59,242 nucleotides of DNA, taken from DAOTXN01 sp034435435 (GTDB lineage Bacteria > Chloroflexota > Anaerolineae > S140-20). The first letter of the stretch is position 1, and each line of letters starts with the position of its first letter. The position numbers were made by a program, and so were the translations under genes. The notes below the pieces were generated by a model, which worked only from the letters and a program-made list of their open reading frames with translations, had not been told where the DNA came from and did not search any database. Below are positions 43,816 to 52,432 of this stretch, in pieces. The stretch covers positions 1 through 59,242 of the forward strand of contig DAOTXN010000154.1 of assembly GCA_034435435.1 (NCBI GenBank). Reading direction: 5' to 3'.

Positions 43816-44265
43816 ATGTCTCTCACACCTGATATCGAGTTGCTCGTCGAACGGCTCAAAGCCGCCGGGCTGCGGGTCACGCCGCAGCGACTGGCGATTT
43901 ACGGCGCGCTGATCGGGTCAAGCGAGCACCCGACGGCCCAAACCCTGTTCGAGGCGCTGCAGCCGACTCTGCCTTCGCTCAGTCAGGCGACCGTATATAA
44001 TACGCTGCAAGCCTTTGTCGTGCACGGGCTGGTGCAAGAGATCGGTGAAGCGGGCGACGGAGCCATCCACTACGACGCGGACCTCACACCCCACGTCAAC
44101 CTGATCTGCACCACCTGCCACCGCGTCGAAGATGTAATCGACGGGCGGTTGCACGCTGCCGCCGAGCAGGCGATTGCCCGGTCGGGTTATCAGATTCACG
44201 GGATGCGGGTCGCGTACTATGGGATGTGTCCCCGCTGTCAAGACGCGGCAGGTGGGCCGGTTTAA
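43816..44265 (+). CDS. Fur-family metalloregulator (PerR/Fur-like)
   Basis: A 149-aa dimeric repressor. The winged helix is LRVTPQRLAIYGALIGS ... SQATVYNTLQAFVVHGLV. Metal-site region HVNLICTTCHRVEDV supplies one CxxC (structural zinc) and CPRC near the C-terminus the second. The gene precedes ferritin by 71 nt, so it probably controls iron storage or peroxide response. Fur and PerR are not separable by eye. Confidence 0.88.
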   Translation: MSLTPDIELLVERLKAAGLRVTPQRLAIYGALIGSSEHPTAQTLFEALQPTLPSLSQATVYNTLQAFVVHGLVQEIGEAGDGAIHYDADLTPHVNLICTTCHRVEDVIDGRLHAAAEQAIARSGYQIHGMRVAYYGMCPRCQDAAGGPV

Positions 44266-44336
44266 CACGCTTTGTGTCACCTTACCCGCTCCCAAAGGGG
44301 GAGCACGGGTTTTGAAAAATATAAAGGAGAAAAACG

Positions 44337-44852
44337 ATGATTAGTAAAACTATGCAAGATGCGATGAACGTCCAAGTCAAAGAAGAACTGTACTCAGCCT
44401 ACATCTACCTCTCAATGTCTGCGTATTTCGAGTCGCTCAATCTGCCAGGCTCGGCCCATTGGATGCGCCTGCAGTACGAGGAAGAAGTCAACCACGCGAT
44501 GAAATTCTTTGACCACATCAACGAGCGCAACGGGCGGGTGGCGCTGCTGGCTATCGACGCGCCGCCGGTCGAGTTCGATTCGCCCCTGGCAGCTTTTCAG
44601 GCCGCCTACGAGCATGAGAAAAAGATCACAGCCAAGATTCACGATCTGTACAAGCTGGCTGTCAAAGAGAATGACTTTGCTGCGCTCAGTATGCTGCAAT
44701 GGTTCATTGACGAACAGGTAGAGGAGGAAAAGAACACACTGACTGTGGTCGAACAACTCGAAATGATCGGCGAGCACAAGATGGGGTTGTTTATGCTAGA
44801 CCGGGAACTGGGTCAGCGCCAACCCGAAGCTGGAGAAGCTGAAGCGACTTAG
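44337..44852 (+). CDS. ftnA: Ferritin (bacterial FtnA-like)
   Basis: A 171-aa four-helix ferritin. Ferroxidase ligands are visible: ELYSAYIYLSMSAYFES, YEEEVNHAMKFFDHI and WFIDEQVEEEKN. It stores iron as a 24-mer nanocage in the cytosol. It follows the Fur-family gene and ends before a strong terminator. GGAG upstream of ATG. Confidence 0.92.
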   Translation: MISKTMQDAMNVQVKEELYSAYIYLSMSAYFESLNLPGSAHWMRLQYEEEVNHAMKFFDHINERNGRVALLAIDAPPVEFDSPLAAFQAAYEHEKKITAKIHDLYKLAVKENDFAALSMLQWFIDEQVEEEKNTLTVVEQLEMIGEHKMGLFMLDRELGQRQPEAGEAEAT

Positions 44853-44873
44853 CGTCTTTTCCGCAAAAGGCTA

Positions 44874-44905
44874 AAAAGGCGGCTGCCAAATGGTAGCCGC
44901 CTTTT
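44874..44905. terminator. Bidirectional intrinsic terminator
   Basis: Arms AAAAGGCGGCT / AGCCGCCTTTT around a short loop, between the ferritin stop and the convergent glycosyltransferase stop. Confidence 0.9.
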
Positions 44906-44913
44906 CATGCGTC

Positions 44914-46194
44914 TCACACCCCGCAACACGCCACGGCCGCCCACTGCACGCCGACCAATTCCTGAAACAACTCCAGCAAGCGGTCGGCGATGACCGGCCA
45001 GGCGTAGCTCTCGGCCCAGCAGGCCGCGCGCCGCCCCAGGCGCATGCGCAACGCTTCGTCTTCCAGCAACAGCTCGATCCTGGCCGCCAGCGCCTGCGGG
45101 TCGCGCTCGGGCACGTGAAAACCGGTCACGCCGTCGCGCACCACAAAGGCCAGCCCTCCCACTTCGCTGGCGACCACCGGCGTCCCGCAGGCCATAGCCT
45201 CCAACGCCACCATCCCAAACGACTCGTAATGCGACGGCATAACCACCATCTCGGCCGCCGAATAATAGTATTGCAACGTATCCTGGTCCTTGGCGCCGAG
45301 AAATGTGACCATGTCTCCAATGCCCAGATCAGTTCGTAGCGCCTGCAAGCGGGCCATTTCGGCGTTCTCGGTTTGGCCGTTCTGCGAGGGGTCGCCGCCG
45401 ATGATGGAAACGCCCAGGTCTGGCAACCAGTCGGGATGGCGCCCGGCGATCAAGGCCATGGCCTGGAGCAAAGTATCAATGCCTTTGAGCGGTTCGATGC
45501 GCCCCACGAACAAGATCAGCCGCTGGCGCTCCGGCACGCCGATAGCCGATTTGGCGACGTGTTGCTCGATGGGATGAAAGCGGCGCAGGTCTACCCCCGG
45601 TGAGATCACAATGATCTTGCGCGAGTCTGCGCCATAAAGCCAGGTGAGTTGGGCCTTTTCGGCAGGGGTGGCAGCGATCAAACGGTCGGCAAAACCCGCG
45701 ATCTCGGTTTCGATCTCGATGCGCCGCTCCGTTTCCATATCGCTGACTTGCCGAGCGACTCGGTTCTTCATGTGCCCCAGCGTGTGAAACATCTGGACGA
45801 TAGGCGTCCCCCACCGTTCGCGTAGCGCCTGCGCCACCCAGCCCGAAAGCCAATAGTGGCTGTAGAGCACGTCGTAACTGATTCGTTCGTTCTCGGCAAA
45901 ATGGACCACGCCATCGACAAACTCGGGCAGGTGGTCAAAAACCCGATTTTTATCGTAGGGCTGCTCTGGACCGGCTGGCAAGTGAATCACCCGCCCACGC
46001 TGCCCCAGTCTGTCATAGATACGCGGCACATTCGGGTTTTGCGAGCGGGTAAACACGTCCACGTAAATGCCTCGGCGCACGAACTCGCGGCTCAGGTCAC
46101 GCACATACACGTTCATGCCGCCCGTCTCTTTGCCGCCCAGCGTCGCCAACGGGCAGGTATGGACGCTGAGCATCGCAATCCGTCGTATGGTCAT
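44914..46194 (-). CDS. GT4 glycosyltransferase, MshA/sucrose-phosphate synthase-like
   Basis: A 426-aa GT-B enzyme. It has the N-terminal loop GGKETGGMNVYVRDL, then FVGRIEPLKGIDTLL, and the nucleotide-sugar site SHYESFGMVALEAMACGTPVVAS. MshA-type enzymes make N-acetylglucosaminyl-inositol phosphate, and relatives make sucrose phosphate; the acceptor is not predictable here. The ATG is preceded by a hairpin-forming repeat at 46214-46281. Confidence 0.85.
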   Translation of the reverse strand: MTIRRIAMLSVHTCPLATLGGKETGGMNVYVRDLSREFVRRGIYVDVFTRSQNPNVPRIYDRLGQRGRVIHLPAGPEQPYDKNRVFDHLPEFVDGVVHFAENERISYDVLYSHYWLSGWVAQALRERWGTPIVQMFHTLGHMKNRVARQVSDMETERRIEIETEIAGFADRLIAATPAEKAQLTWLYGADSRKIIVISPGVDLRRFHPIEQHVAKSAIGVPERQRLILFVGRIEPLKGIDTLLQAMALIAGRHPDWLPDLGVSIIGGDPSQNGQTENAEMARLQALRTDLGIGDMVTFLGAKDQDTLQYYYSAAEMVVMPSHYESFGMVALEAMACGTPVVASEVGGLAFVVRDGVTGFHVPERDPQALAARIELLLEDEALRMRLGRRAACWAESYAWPVIADRLLELFQELVGVQWAAVACCGV

Positions 46195-46213
46195 AAAACC
46201 TCAACACCCGTGT

Positions 46214-46281
46214 TTACCACCAAGACTCAAAGACACTAGAGGATTTCGTTCAAGGCTTTGTGTCTTGGCGTCTTGGTGGTT
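46214..46281. repeat. ACCACCAAGAC inverted repeat, copy 1
   Basis: Arms TTACCACCAAGACTCAAAGACAC / GTGTCTTGGCGTCTTGGTGGTTA, with a central roughly 20-nt loop. The same ends flank a larger composite repeat at 54241-54622. Confidence 0.82.
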
Positions 46282-46296
46282 ATGTATCACTGGCAA

Positions 46297-47307
46297 TCAG
46301 GGTCGTGTGATATTCAGGCGATGTACATAGGTATCGACGCCCCCCAGGTCGTATTTGTACGACTCGTCTCCCCGCAGAAAGTCGAAAATGGTCAAGCGTC
46401 CCTGCTCGATGGCCCAGCGGATGAGGTACGCCATTAAAACGATGCCCGGGCTGAGATGGTAGGCAGTCGGATCGAGACCAGAGTTATAGACCATGACCCG
46501 GTCGGCGTAAAGAAAGTTCAAATAAGCCGCCACACGCCGGCCCTCTAGCGTCAGAAATGCTAACTGCAAATGTCCGGCGGCGTAAGTGGCGCGGCCAATG
46601 GCGTGGAAAAAGGTCCGGTTGCGCTCATCCATAAAGTCGGCTTTTTCGGGCTGGCTGGCGATGAGCAAGTCCACAAAAGCATCGATCTCGGCGTCCAGGT
46701 CGTGCTGTGGGCCGACGATGTACCAATCCACACCGCTGTACGGCCCGGCTTTGCGCAGCTTGCGGCGCAGCTCGCGCCGCGCCTTGCCCGGCAACATCTC
46801 TTCGTAGGCCTCCCAGGTAGGAGGAATAGAAAAGCGGGGCGCGACATCGTCAATGAAGCGCCGCACCTGCCAACCCCGGGCCTCGGCCAGGCCCGGCGCC
46901 CACTCTAGCGTGGGCGAGTCGGCGGGGATGTTGCACAGGTGTAGCTCACGCCATTCGCTCGCAAGTTGCGTGTCTAGCGCATCGAGCAGCGCGGACAAGA
47001 CGGCCTCTTCCTGACCTCGACGCACGATCCAATCCAGGTAATCCGACACGTCCACGCAGCCCACGGTGCTGAGCACACCTGGCCCCTCGTGCGGCACGCG
47101 AAACAACGGCGTCAGCCCGACGAGTGCACCGTCGTCGTCGCGCACGGCCAGGATGGTCAAATCCCCCTCGCCCAGGTATCGCCACCACGTGGTCTGCCAC
47201 ATGTAGGTCATAAAGATCGTGTCGGCGCGACTGTTGTGCAGCAGATCATCCCACTCGGTTATCAAAGCGTCGAAAGCGCTTTCCCCATAATAGATCGTCG
47301 TTTTCAT
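46297..47307 (-). CDS. GNAT-fold acyltransferase, CelD/BcsL/FemAB-like
   Basis: A 336-aa protein. N-terminal FMTYMWQTTWWRYLGEGDLTILAVRDDDGALVGLTPLF and C-terminal AFLTLEGRRVAAYLNFLYADRVMVYNSGLDP, then LSPGIVLMAYLIRWAIEQGR and FLRGDESYKYDLGG, are the hallmark segments of the CelD/BcsL-type family. Such enzymes acylate polysaccharides or peptidoglycan stems. A GNAT-like fold is expected, but catalysis here is uncertain. Confidence 0.78.
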   Translation of the reverse strand: MKTTIYYGESAFDALITEWDDLLHNSRADTIFMTYMWQTTWWRYLGEGDLTILAVRDDDGALVGLTPLFRVPHEGPGVLSTVGCVDVSDYLDWIVRRGQEEAVLSALLDALDTQLASEWRELHLCNIPADSPTLEWAPGLAEARGWQVRRFIDDVAPRFSIPPTWEAYEEMLPGKARRELRRKLRKAGPYSGVDWYIVGPQHDLDAEIDAFVDLLIASQPEKADFMDERNRTFFHAIGRATYAAGHLQLAFLTLEGRRVAAYLNFLYADRVMVYNSGLDPTAYHLSPGIVLMAYLIRWAIEQGRLTIFDFLRGDESYKYDLGGVDTYVHRLNITRP

Positions 47308-47489
47308 GCCAGTCTCTTTCTCGTGTCATCATCCAGGTTGGGGGAACACTGCCGTCATTATACCAGGGGTCGCACACGGGGCAAGTAAAACGCCCGCCCA
47401 AACCAACGGCCACTTGCCGCCGCGAGTGATTTTGGCTACAATGGTGACTGCCAGCTCACACCCAAGATCGAGCCGGTGCAAGCTCGTTC

Positions 47490-47548
47490 GACAGGATTCA
47501 CAGGATTGACAGGATGAAAACAGATCGTAATCTTGTGAAATCCTGTCA
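47490..47548. repeat. CAGGATT-type imperfect palindrome
   Basis: GACAGGATTCACAGGATTGACAGGATG on the left mirrors AATCTTGTGAAATCCTGTC on the right. The CAGGATTCACA core resembles the interior of the 142-bp MITE. It lies 16 nt before the gene at 47564. Confidence 0.65.
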
Positions 47549-47563
47549 GAAAAAGGAGGCAAG

Positions 47564-48178
47564 ATGACCGAAACCCCCTCTGCGAACGTGGCCCATCTCG
47601 GCCGATTATTGGATGGCATCGCCCGGCAACCCACGACCGCCGGCTTGTGGTCGTTGCACGGCACGCTACTGGCCTGCACGCAAGACCACCCCGACGCCCC
47701 CTTGGTGAACGAGCTGGCCCGCGAGTTTTATCTGTACCTGAGCGAAGTGCAGAGCAAGCTGAGCGCCCGCCAGTATAACGAATTGGCGTCGCGTCTCGAC
47801 GTCGGCTCGGTCGGGACGTTGGCGCTGCAAGATGTCCTCTTTGAACGGCAGGACGTATGGAAAAACCTGCTGCTGGGCGGCATCGGCGAAGGGTTGATGG
47901 TGTTGGCCAGCCGCCAATATATCAAGGCCTGGGAACAAGAGCTCGAGTCAGTCCACCGGCGTGCGGCGTGGTTCTTGTACGGCGTGCTGTGGCAATTGTC
48001 GCTGCGCTTTCAGGCCGACCTGTCTTCTACCGAGCGCCAGGCGCTCATCGAAAAGACCCTCGCGCCGACTCTGGAGGGCGACACGCCCGTGGAGAGCAAA
48101 ATATTGCTCATTTTGCGCCTGTACCAGACTTTGCTCATTCTGTTAGCGGCCCCAATGTGCGCCGATTTGGCCGATTAA
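47564..48178 (+). CDS. Hypothetical protein
   Basis: A 204-aa, mostly helical protein of no family I recognise. A hydrophobic stretch near the C-terminus (ESKILLILRLYQTLLILLAAPM) could be a membrane-associated helix. AAGGAGG before ATG 47564 supports translation. It converges with the metallophosphoesterase, the stops overlapping by 4 nt. Confidence 0.6.
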   Translation: MTETPSANVAHLGRLLDGIARQPTTAGLWSLHGTLLACTQDHPDAPLVNELAREFYLYLSEVQSKLSARQYNELASRLDVGSVGTLALQDVLFERQDVWKNLLLGGIGEGLMVLASRQYIKAWEQELESVHRRAAWFLYGVLWQLSLRFQADLSSTERQALIEKTLAPTLEGDTPVESKILLILRLYQTLLILLAAPMCADLAD

Positions 48179-49305
48179 CCCACCCCGTCGTCCCCGGTCA
48201 ACGTAAACAGCGTCACCTCGGGAGGGCAGAGAAACCGCGCCCGGGGCGCGCCTTTGCCCTCCAGGCCCAGGCCCCGGCTCACGTACAGCGTGGTGGCCTG
48301 CTCACGATACAACCCCATTTCGTAGCGCTTCCAATAAATGGAAGCGGTGACCAGCGCGCCAAACCCTGGCAGGCGCACCTGACCGCCGTGTGTGTGCCCG
48401 GCCAGGTACAAATCTACCCCGGCCTCCACTGCCTCCGGCATCACGTCGGGAGTATGATAGAGCAGCAGCGTAAATCTGCCGTTGTCGCGCCCGTCCAACA
48501 GATGGGCCAGTTTTTGCACATCAGACGCCATATCATAGCTGCACGTGACGCCCATTATCTGCAAATGATGGCCGCGCCACGTCAGAGGCGCCATCTCGTC
48601 GCGCAGCCAAGTCAGGTTGGGCGCATCGAGCACGCGCGCCAGCACCTCCGGCGGGTCTACCAAAGGGCTACCCTGGATGGCAAAAACGCCCCCCGGCGCG
48701 CGTAGCCGCGCTAACCACTCGCGGGTCTGGCGCTGCGCCGTCTCGTCATACGTGTACGAGATGTTCAAATAGTCGCCCGTGATCACGATCACATCGGGCA
48801 ACAACTGCTCGACCCATTCCAGCAGGCGCCGTTCGCGGGCCGTGATGCGTTCCACGTGCAGGTCCGAAATATGCAGCAGCCGCAGTGGAGCAAACCCATT
48901 CAAACGCGCCGAGCGCAGCGCGACGCGCGTGACCCCCAGGCGAAACGGCTCGATCCAGCAGGCATAGGTCGCCGCCAGCGACAAAGCGGCCTCAAGCGAC
49001 ACACCCGTAGCCAGCGCCCACGGATCTGGTAACCTACTGGCGCCCAGCGCCAGCGCCAGGCGCAGCGTCAGCAGCGCCAGCCAGGGCAACTGAGGGGGAC
49101 CGAAGGAGCGCTCGAAACGGGGCAGCGCGGCCAACGACGCGCCGTCGGCCAGAGCCAACACGCCAAAAACCAAGCTCAACCAGGCGTTAGCCCACGCCGC
49201 CAACGCCGTCGCAGCCAGCCAGACCCCTAACAAAATCGCAAGGGGGATATGCCGAAAACGATCGGTAAACTCGAAAACACCCTTGAGCGGACGTTGAATC
49301 GCCAT
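48175..49305 (-). CDS. Membrane metallophosphoesterase
   Basis: A 376-aa calcineurin-like phosphoesterase. The active site motifs are ISDLHVERI, ITGDYLN, GNHE replaced by IQGSPLVD (atypical), and GHTHGGQV. Four N-terminal helices (about 10-150) anchor it. YkuE and UDP-2,3-diacylglucosamine hydrolase are relatives. The substrate is unknown. Confidence 0.82.
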   Translation of the reverse strand: MAIQRPLKGVFEFTDRFRHIPLAILLGVWLAATALAAWANAWLSLVFGVLALADGASLAALPRFERSFGPPQLPWLALLTLRLALALGASRLPDPWALATGVSLEAALSLAATYACWIEPFRLGVTRVALRSARLNGFAPLRLLHISDLHVERITARERRLLEWVEQLLPDVIVITGDYLNISYTYDETAQRQTREWLARLRAPGGVFAIQGSPLVDPPEVLARVLDAPNLTWLRDEMAPLTWRGHHLQIMGVTCSYDMASDVQKLAHLLDGRDNGRFTLLLYHTPDVMPEAVEAGVDLYLAGHTHGGQVRLPGFGALVTASIYWKRYEMGLYREQATTLYVSRGLGLEGKGAPRARFLCPPEVTLFTLTGDDGVG

Positions 49306-49313
49306 GCGCCTGC

Positions 49314-50399
49314 TCAGCGCGCTCTTTGCCGCTCTCGGCAGGCTTCGTGCAAATACAATATCTCGCCCACCACCAATTCGCGGTTGCGCAAATAGACTTG
49401 CCGCCCCTGGTCGCCTACCGAGAGCAAATGATGCGTGCCGCGCACCACTTGCACTTGATGGCTTGCCAGGCCCAGGTCGTCCAGCAGCTTGAGCATCGTG
49501 GAGACATTCAACAACGGATCATCGTGACCCAACACGACGCGAAAGTTTTGCCGCTGCTTGACCTGGGGCGCAGCCGGGAGCGCCCCTATCGCAACCAGCG
49601 TCTGGACCAGCGTCGCTTTGGGCGTCGTTTCAAACACACGCCCGTGATCGGTCCGGTCTGCCGCAAAACGCTCCACGGTTTTCGCCGTGAGTCGCGCCTT
49701 GCGCTCATCGATGGATTTGCCACTCCACCCTTCAGCGCCCAAGTCGCGGTAGAAATCCTGGCGAATCTCGGGAGCGAGCAACAGCGTCGGGGCGATGGCG
49801 CAGCGGGCATACTCGTCATCCTGCCAACCGCACGCATCGAAGAAAAAGAGGGCCGCCCCCCCTACGGAATGTCCAATAAAAGTGAGCACGCGCCGACGTT
49901 GCTGCGCCCGCGAGCCACTGCGCAGCCCGAGCAAATCTACCCAATGGGCCACAGCCTGCATCACGGCCGGGGGACTACACTGTTCCAATGCGGGCACATC
50001 GGCCAGAAAAGGCGAGCCGCCAAAACCGTTCAGGTCAGGGACAAGGGCGACCAAACGGGGATTGGCAGCACACACCAGCGCCGGTAAAGGTTCCCAAACC
50101 AGGCCGCTGCTCCCCCAGCCGTGCATAAAGATGACAAAGCCCTGAGTCCGGCGCAGCAAACTGCGCATATCGCCGTCTGCCTGGTCCAAGGCCGCCCGAT
50201 TCCAGCACATGCGCCAGAATAGATCGGCCAGGCCGGTAGCGTCTTGCCAATCGGCCAACTGGCGCGTCGTCAGTAAGCCGTGGTCGGCCAGCGCCGACAA
50301 CGACAAGTCGGCGCCTTCAATGCCGAGAATCTTTTCCTGGCGGGCCGGACCAACTGCCGCGGCCCACGCCCATCGTTGGCGATAAATCGGTCGGGGCAT
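49314..50399 (-). CDS. Alpha/beta hydrolase (serine hydrolase fold)
   Basis: A 361-aa protein. Oxyanion segment FVIFMHGWGSSGLVWEPLPAL, nucleophile elbow FIGHSVGGAALF, acid in VLGHDDPLLN, and histidine in GTHHLLSVGD. An N-terminal 85-residue extension precedes the core. ATG 50399 follows a Gly-rich region; an upstream ATG at 50450 is possible. It starts 9 nt upstream of the metallophosphoesterase reading direction and may be co-transcribed. Confidence 0.78.
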   Translation of the reverse strand: MPRPIYRQRWAWAAAVGPARQEKILGIEGADLSLSALADHGLLTTRQLADWQDATGLADLFWRMCWNRAALDQADGDMRSLLRRTQGFVIFMHGWGSSGLVWEPLPALVCAANPRLVALVPDLNGFGGSPFLADVPALEQCSPPAVMQAVAHWVDLLGLRSGSRAQQRRRVLTFIGHSVGGAALFFFDACGWQDDEYARCAIAPTLLLAPEIRQDFYRDLGAEGWSGKSIDERKARLTAKTVERFAADRTDHGRVFETTPKATLVQTLVAIGALPAAPQVKQRQNFRVVLGHDDPLLNVSTMLKLLDDLGLASHQVQVVRGTHHLLSVGDQGRQVYLRNRELVVGEILYLHEACRERQRAR

Positions 50400-50570
50400 A
50401 CGTTTCCCACCGCTCCTTTTACTGCTATTCACAGCGGGAGGACATCTCATATCCCCCCAGAGCGGCGTCTATTATACCGAGGTGCTCTTTTTCTGGCAAC
50501 GCGCTTGAGGGTTGCGGTGTCCAGCGTTGTGGGATACAATCAAGATACCCACTCACGCGAGGGGATAGAC

Positions 50571-51284
50571 TTGGCCGAAACACGCACCAACAAGCCAGTT
50601 GGGCACGCCTGGAATGTCACTCTCGACCAGGCCGTCGCCATTCAGAATGACCTGGCGGGCCGGATCGTGACCGAGAATCGTTTAGGGCCGGTCGGAACGG
50701 TCGCCGGGGTAGACGTGGGCTTTCCCAACCCACACACCGCCCACGCGGCCGTGGTCGTGCTGCGCTTTCCCACGCTGGAGCCACTCGACTATGCCGTGGC
50801 CGAGACGCCGGTTACGTTCCCGTATATCCCCGGCCTGCTCGCCTTTCGGGAGATGCCGGCGTTGCTGGCGGCCGTCCAAAGGCTGCGCCTGTCACCTGAC
50901 CTGTTCATTTTTGATGCGCAGGGGCTGGCTCACCCACGCCGCCTGGGCCTGGCCAGCCACGCCGGGCTGCTGCTGGACCGGCCCAGCATCGGCTGCGCCA
51001 AGAGCCGCTTGGTCGGCAGCTACGTCGAGCCGGGGCCGGCGCGCGGGGATTGGTCGCTGCTGATGGATGGCGGGGAGCGCATTGGGGCTGTATTGCGCAC
51101 GCGCCCCGGCGTCAAGCCGGTGTTCGTCTCGGTCGGCCACCAGGTAGATTTGGAAACGGCGATCTTTTATGTACTCGCCTGCGCCCCCACCACCCGCCTG
51201 CCCGAAACTACCCGCCTGGCTCACCAACTGGCCGGCGGACACGCGCCCGACCTGAGCGCAGCGCCGCAACCCCGCCTCTTTTGA
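50571..51284 (+). CDS. nfi: Endonuclease V
   Basis: A 237-aa nuclease that initiates repair of deaminated bases (inosine). Motifs are VAGVDVGF (catalytic Asp), YIPGLLAFREMPALL, FDAQGLAHPRRLGLASHAG, and SVGHQVDLETA. The TTG start at 50571 has a GAGGGG site. Upstream ORF sequence lacks homology and was not included. Confidence 0.9.
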   Translation: MAETRTNKPVGHAWNVTLDQAVAIQNDLAGRIVTENRLGPVGTVAGVDVGFPNPHTAHAAVVVLRFPTLEPLDYAVAETPVTFPYIPGLLAFREMPALLAAVQRLRLSPDLFIFDAQGLAHPRRLGLASHAGLLLDRPSIGCAKSRLVGSYVEPGPARGDWSLLMDGGERIGAVLRTRPGVKPVFVSVGHQVDLETAIFYVLACAPTTRLPETTRLAHQLAGGHAPDLSAAPQPRLF

Positions 51285-51299
51285 AACCACAACACTGCG

Positions 51300-51584
51300 A
51301 TGGAACACTGGCAACGCACGCTCGTACCCGATGGCTTTAAATGGACCCACACCGAGACCACCACCAGCGTGCTCGTCCAAATCCAGGACAATCGCTGGAC
51401 CGCTATGCTCGCGCTGAGATTGGCGACGGGCGAGACGGAGAAAAGCCGCTTTTTCGTCGAAGACTGTTTCGACGCCAGTCTGCAAAAGTGCCTGCTGTAC
51501 GTGTGGCGGGCGCTGAGTGCGCCCGACCGCACGACGTTCGACCTGCACGAGGCTTACGCGGACCTGCGCCGTTTTGTCGGGTGA
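51300..51584 (+). CDS. Hypothetical protein
   Basis: A 94-aa small protein of unrecognised family, with an alternating beta/alpha pattern (VQIQDNRWTAMLALRLATGETEKSRFFVEDCFDASLQKCLLYVWRAL). It sits 15 nt after endonuclease V and could share its transcript. Confidence 0.6.
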   Translation: MEHWQRTLVPDGFKWTHTETTTSVLVQIQDNRWTAMLALRLATGETEKSRFFVEDCFDASLQKCLLYVWRALSAPDRTTFDLHEAYADLRRFVG

Positions 51585-51680
51585 GGCGCTCAATAAACCG
51601 GCGGACAAGATTCCCTTTGACGCCCCCCCGCTCCTGTGTTACAATTCTCTCGACGATACAGATTCTTAAAGGTGGTTACG

Positions 51681-51971
51681 ATGGACGCGACGCGGGTTAT
51701 TTCACCGACCAGGCAATCTATTCTGGATTTGCTCGACGAGCTACCGCCGGAGAGCCTGAACGTGGTGGAGGCTTTGGCGCGCTTTTTGCGCGACCAGGCT
51801 CAACGGGGAAGCCCGGTCGTCGTTGCACCCGACCGGGCCGGGCGGCCCCGGTTTCGCTATCCCACGGTGGCGGCGCCGGCCGCGAGCCTGGACAAATGGA
51901 TAGACCTGCTACCTCAAGGTTACGAAGGCGATGCACTGGCCGATACCGAGGCGCTTTACGATGAGGTATAG
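51681..51971 (+). CDS. Antitoxin-like protein of a PIN module
   Basis: A 96-aa protein. The N-terminal helix (SPTRQSILDLLDELPPESLNVVEALARFLRDQ) is typical of small antitoxin dimerisation/DNA-binding regions; the C-terminus is acidic (DTEALYDEV). The ATG at 51681 has AAAGGTGG upstream. It overlaps the following PIN gene start region (stop TAG at 51969-51971). Confidence 0.65.
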   Translation: MDATRVISPTRQSILDLLDELPPESLNVVEALARFLRDQAQRGSPVVVAPDRAGRPRFRYPTVAAPAASLDKWIDLLPQGYEGDALADTEALYDEV

Positions 51972-51973
51972 TG

Positions 51974-52432
51974 ATGCAAGTCGCCGTTGATTCGTCCGTA
52001 CTGGTTGGCCTGATCAATCCCCGCGATCTGTGGCGTGACCAGTCTCTCGCTTTGCGCCACGCTCTGCTTGATGCGGGCCACGAATTACTCTACTTTGATT
52101 GCGTCGTAGCCGAGGCTGTCAGCACCGCCGCCCGCCGCCTGTACGAAAAAAAGCGCACGTCCGAAATCGAGGCCCTGCTGGACCGGTTGAACGCCCAGAT
52201 TACACCAGAGGACATCACCTGGATTTTGCCCGACACGCCCAGGCTCTATTCTCAGGTCCTGGCCCTCATGCGCTCCTCGGCCGGCGAGCTGAATTTCAAC
52301 GACGCGCTCATCGCCCTGGCCTGCCGCGAGCGCGGCATTCCCGCCATCGCCAGCTTTGACGCCGATTTCGACCCCATTTCCTGGTTGCGCCGGCTGGCCC
52401 GCCCGGAAGATTTATCCACCAGGTTGGATTAG
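51974..52432 (+). CDS. PIN domain toxin (VapC-like)
   Basis: A 152-aa PIN protein. N-terminal VAVDSSVLVGLI holds the first catalytic Asp, and LNFNDALIALACRERGIPAIASFDADFD holds the last ones (D in NFNDA, D in FDADFD). Coupled to the antitoxin-like gene. The likely activity is RNA cleavage. Confidence 0.82.
   Translation: MQVAVDSSVLVGLINPRDLWRDQSLALRHALLDAGHELLYFDCVVAEAVSTAARRLYEKKRTSEIEALLDRLNAQITPEDITWILPDTPRLYSQVLALMRSSAGELNFNDALIALACRERGIPAIASFDADFDPISWLRRLARPEDLSTRLD

Noticed and set aside
47490..47548. Possible CRISPR-like array (CAGGATT repeated three times)
   Set aside because: Repeats are 9-10 bp without spacers of constant size and resemble the MITE interior.
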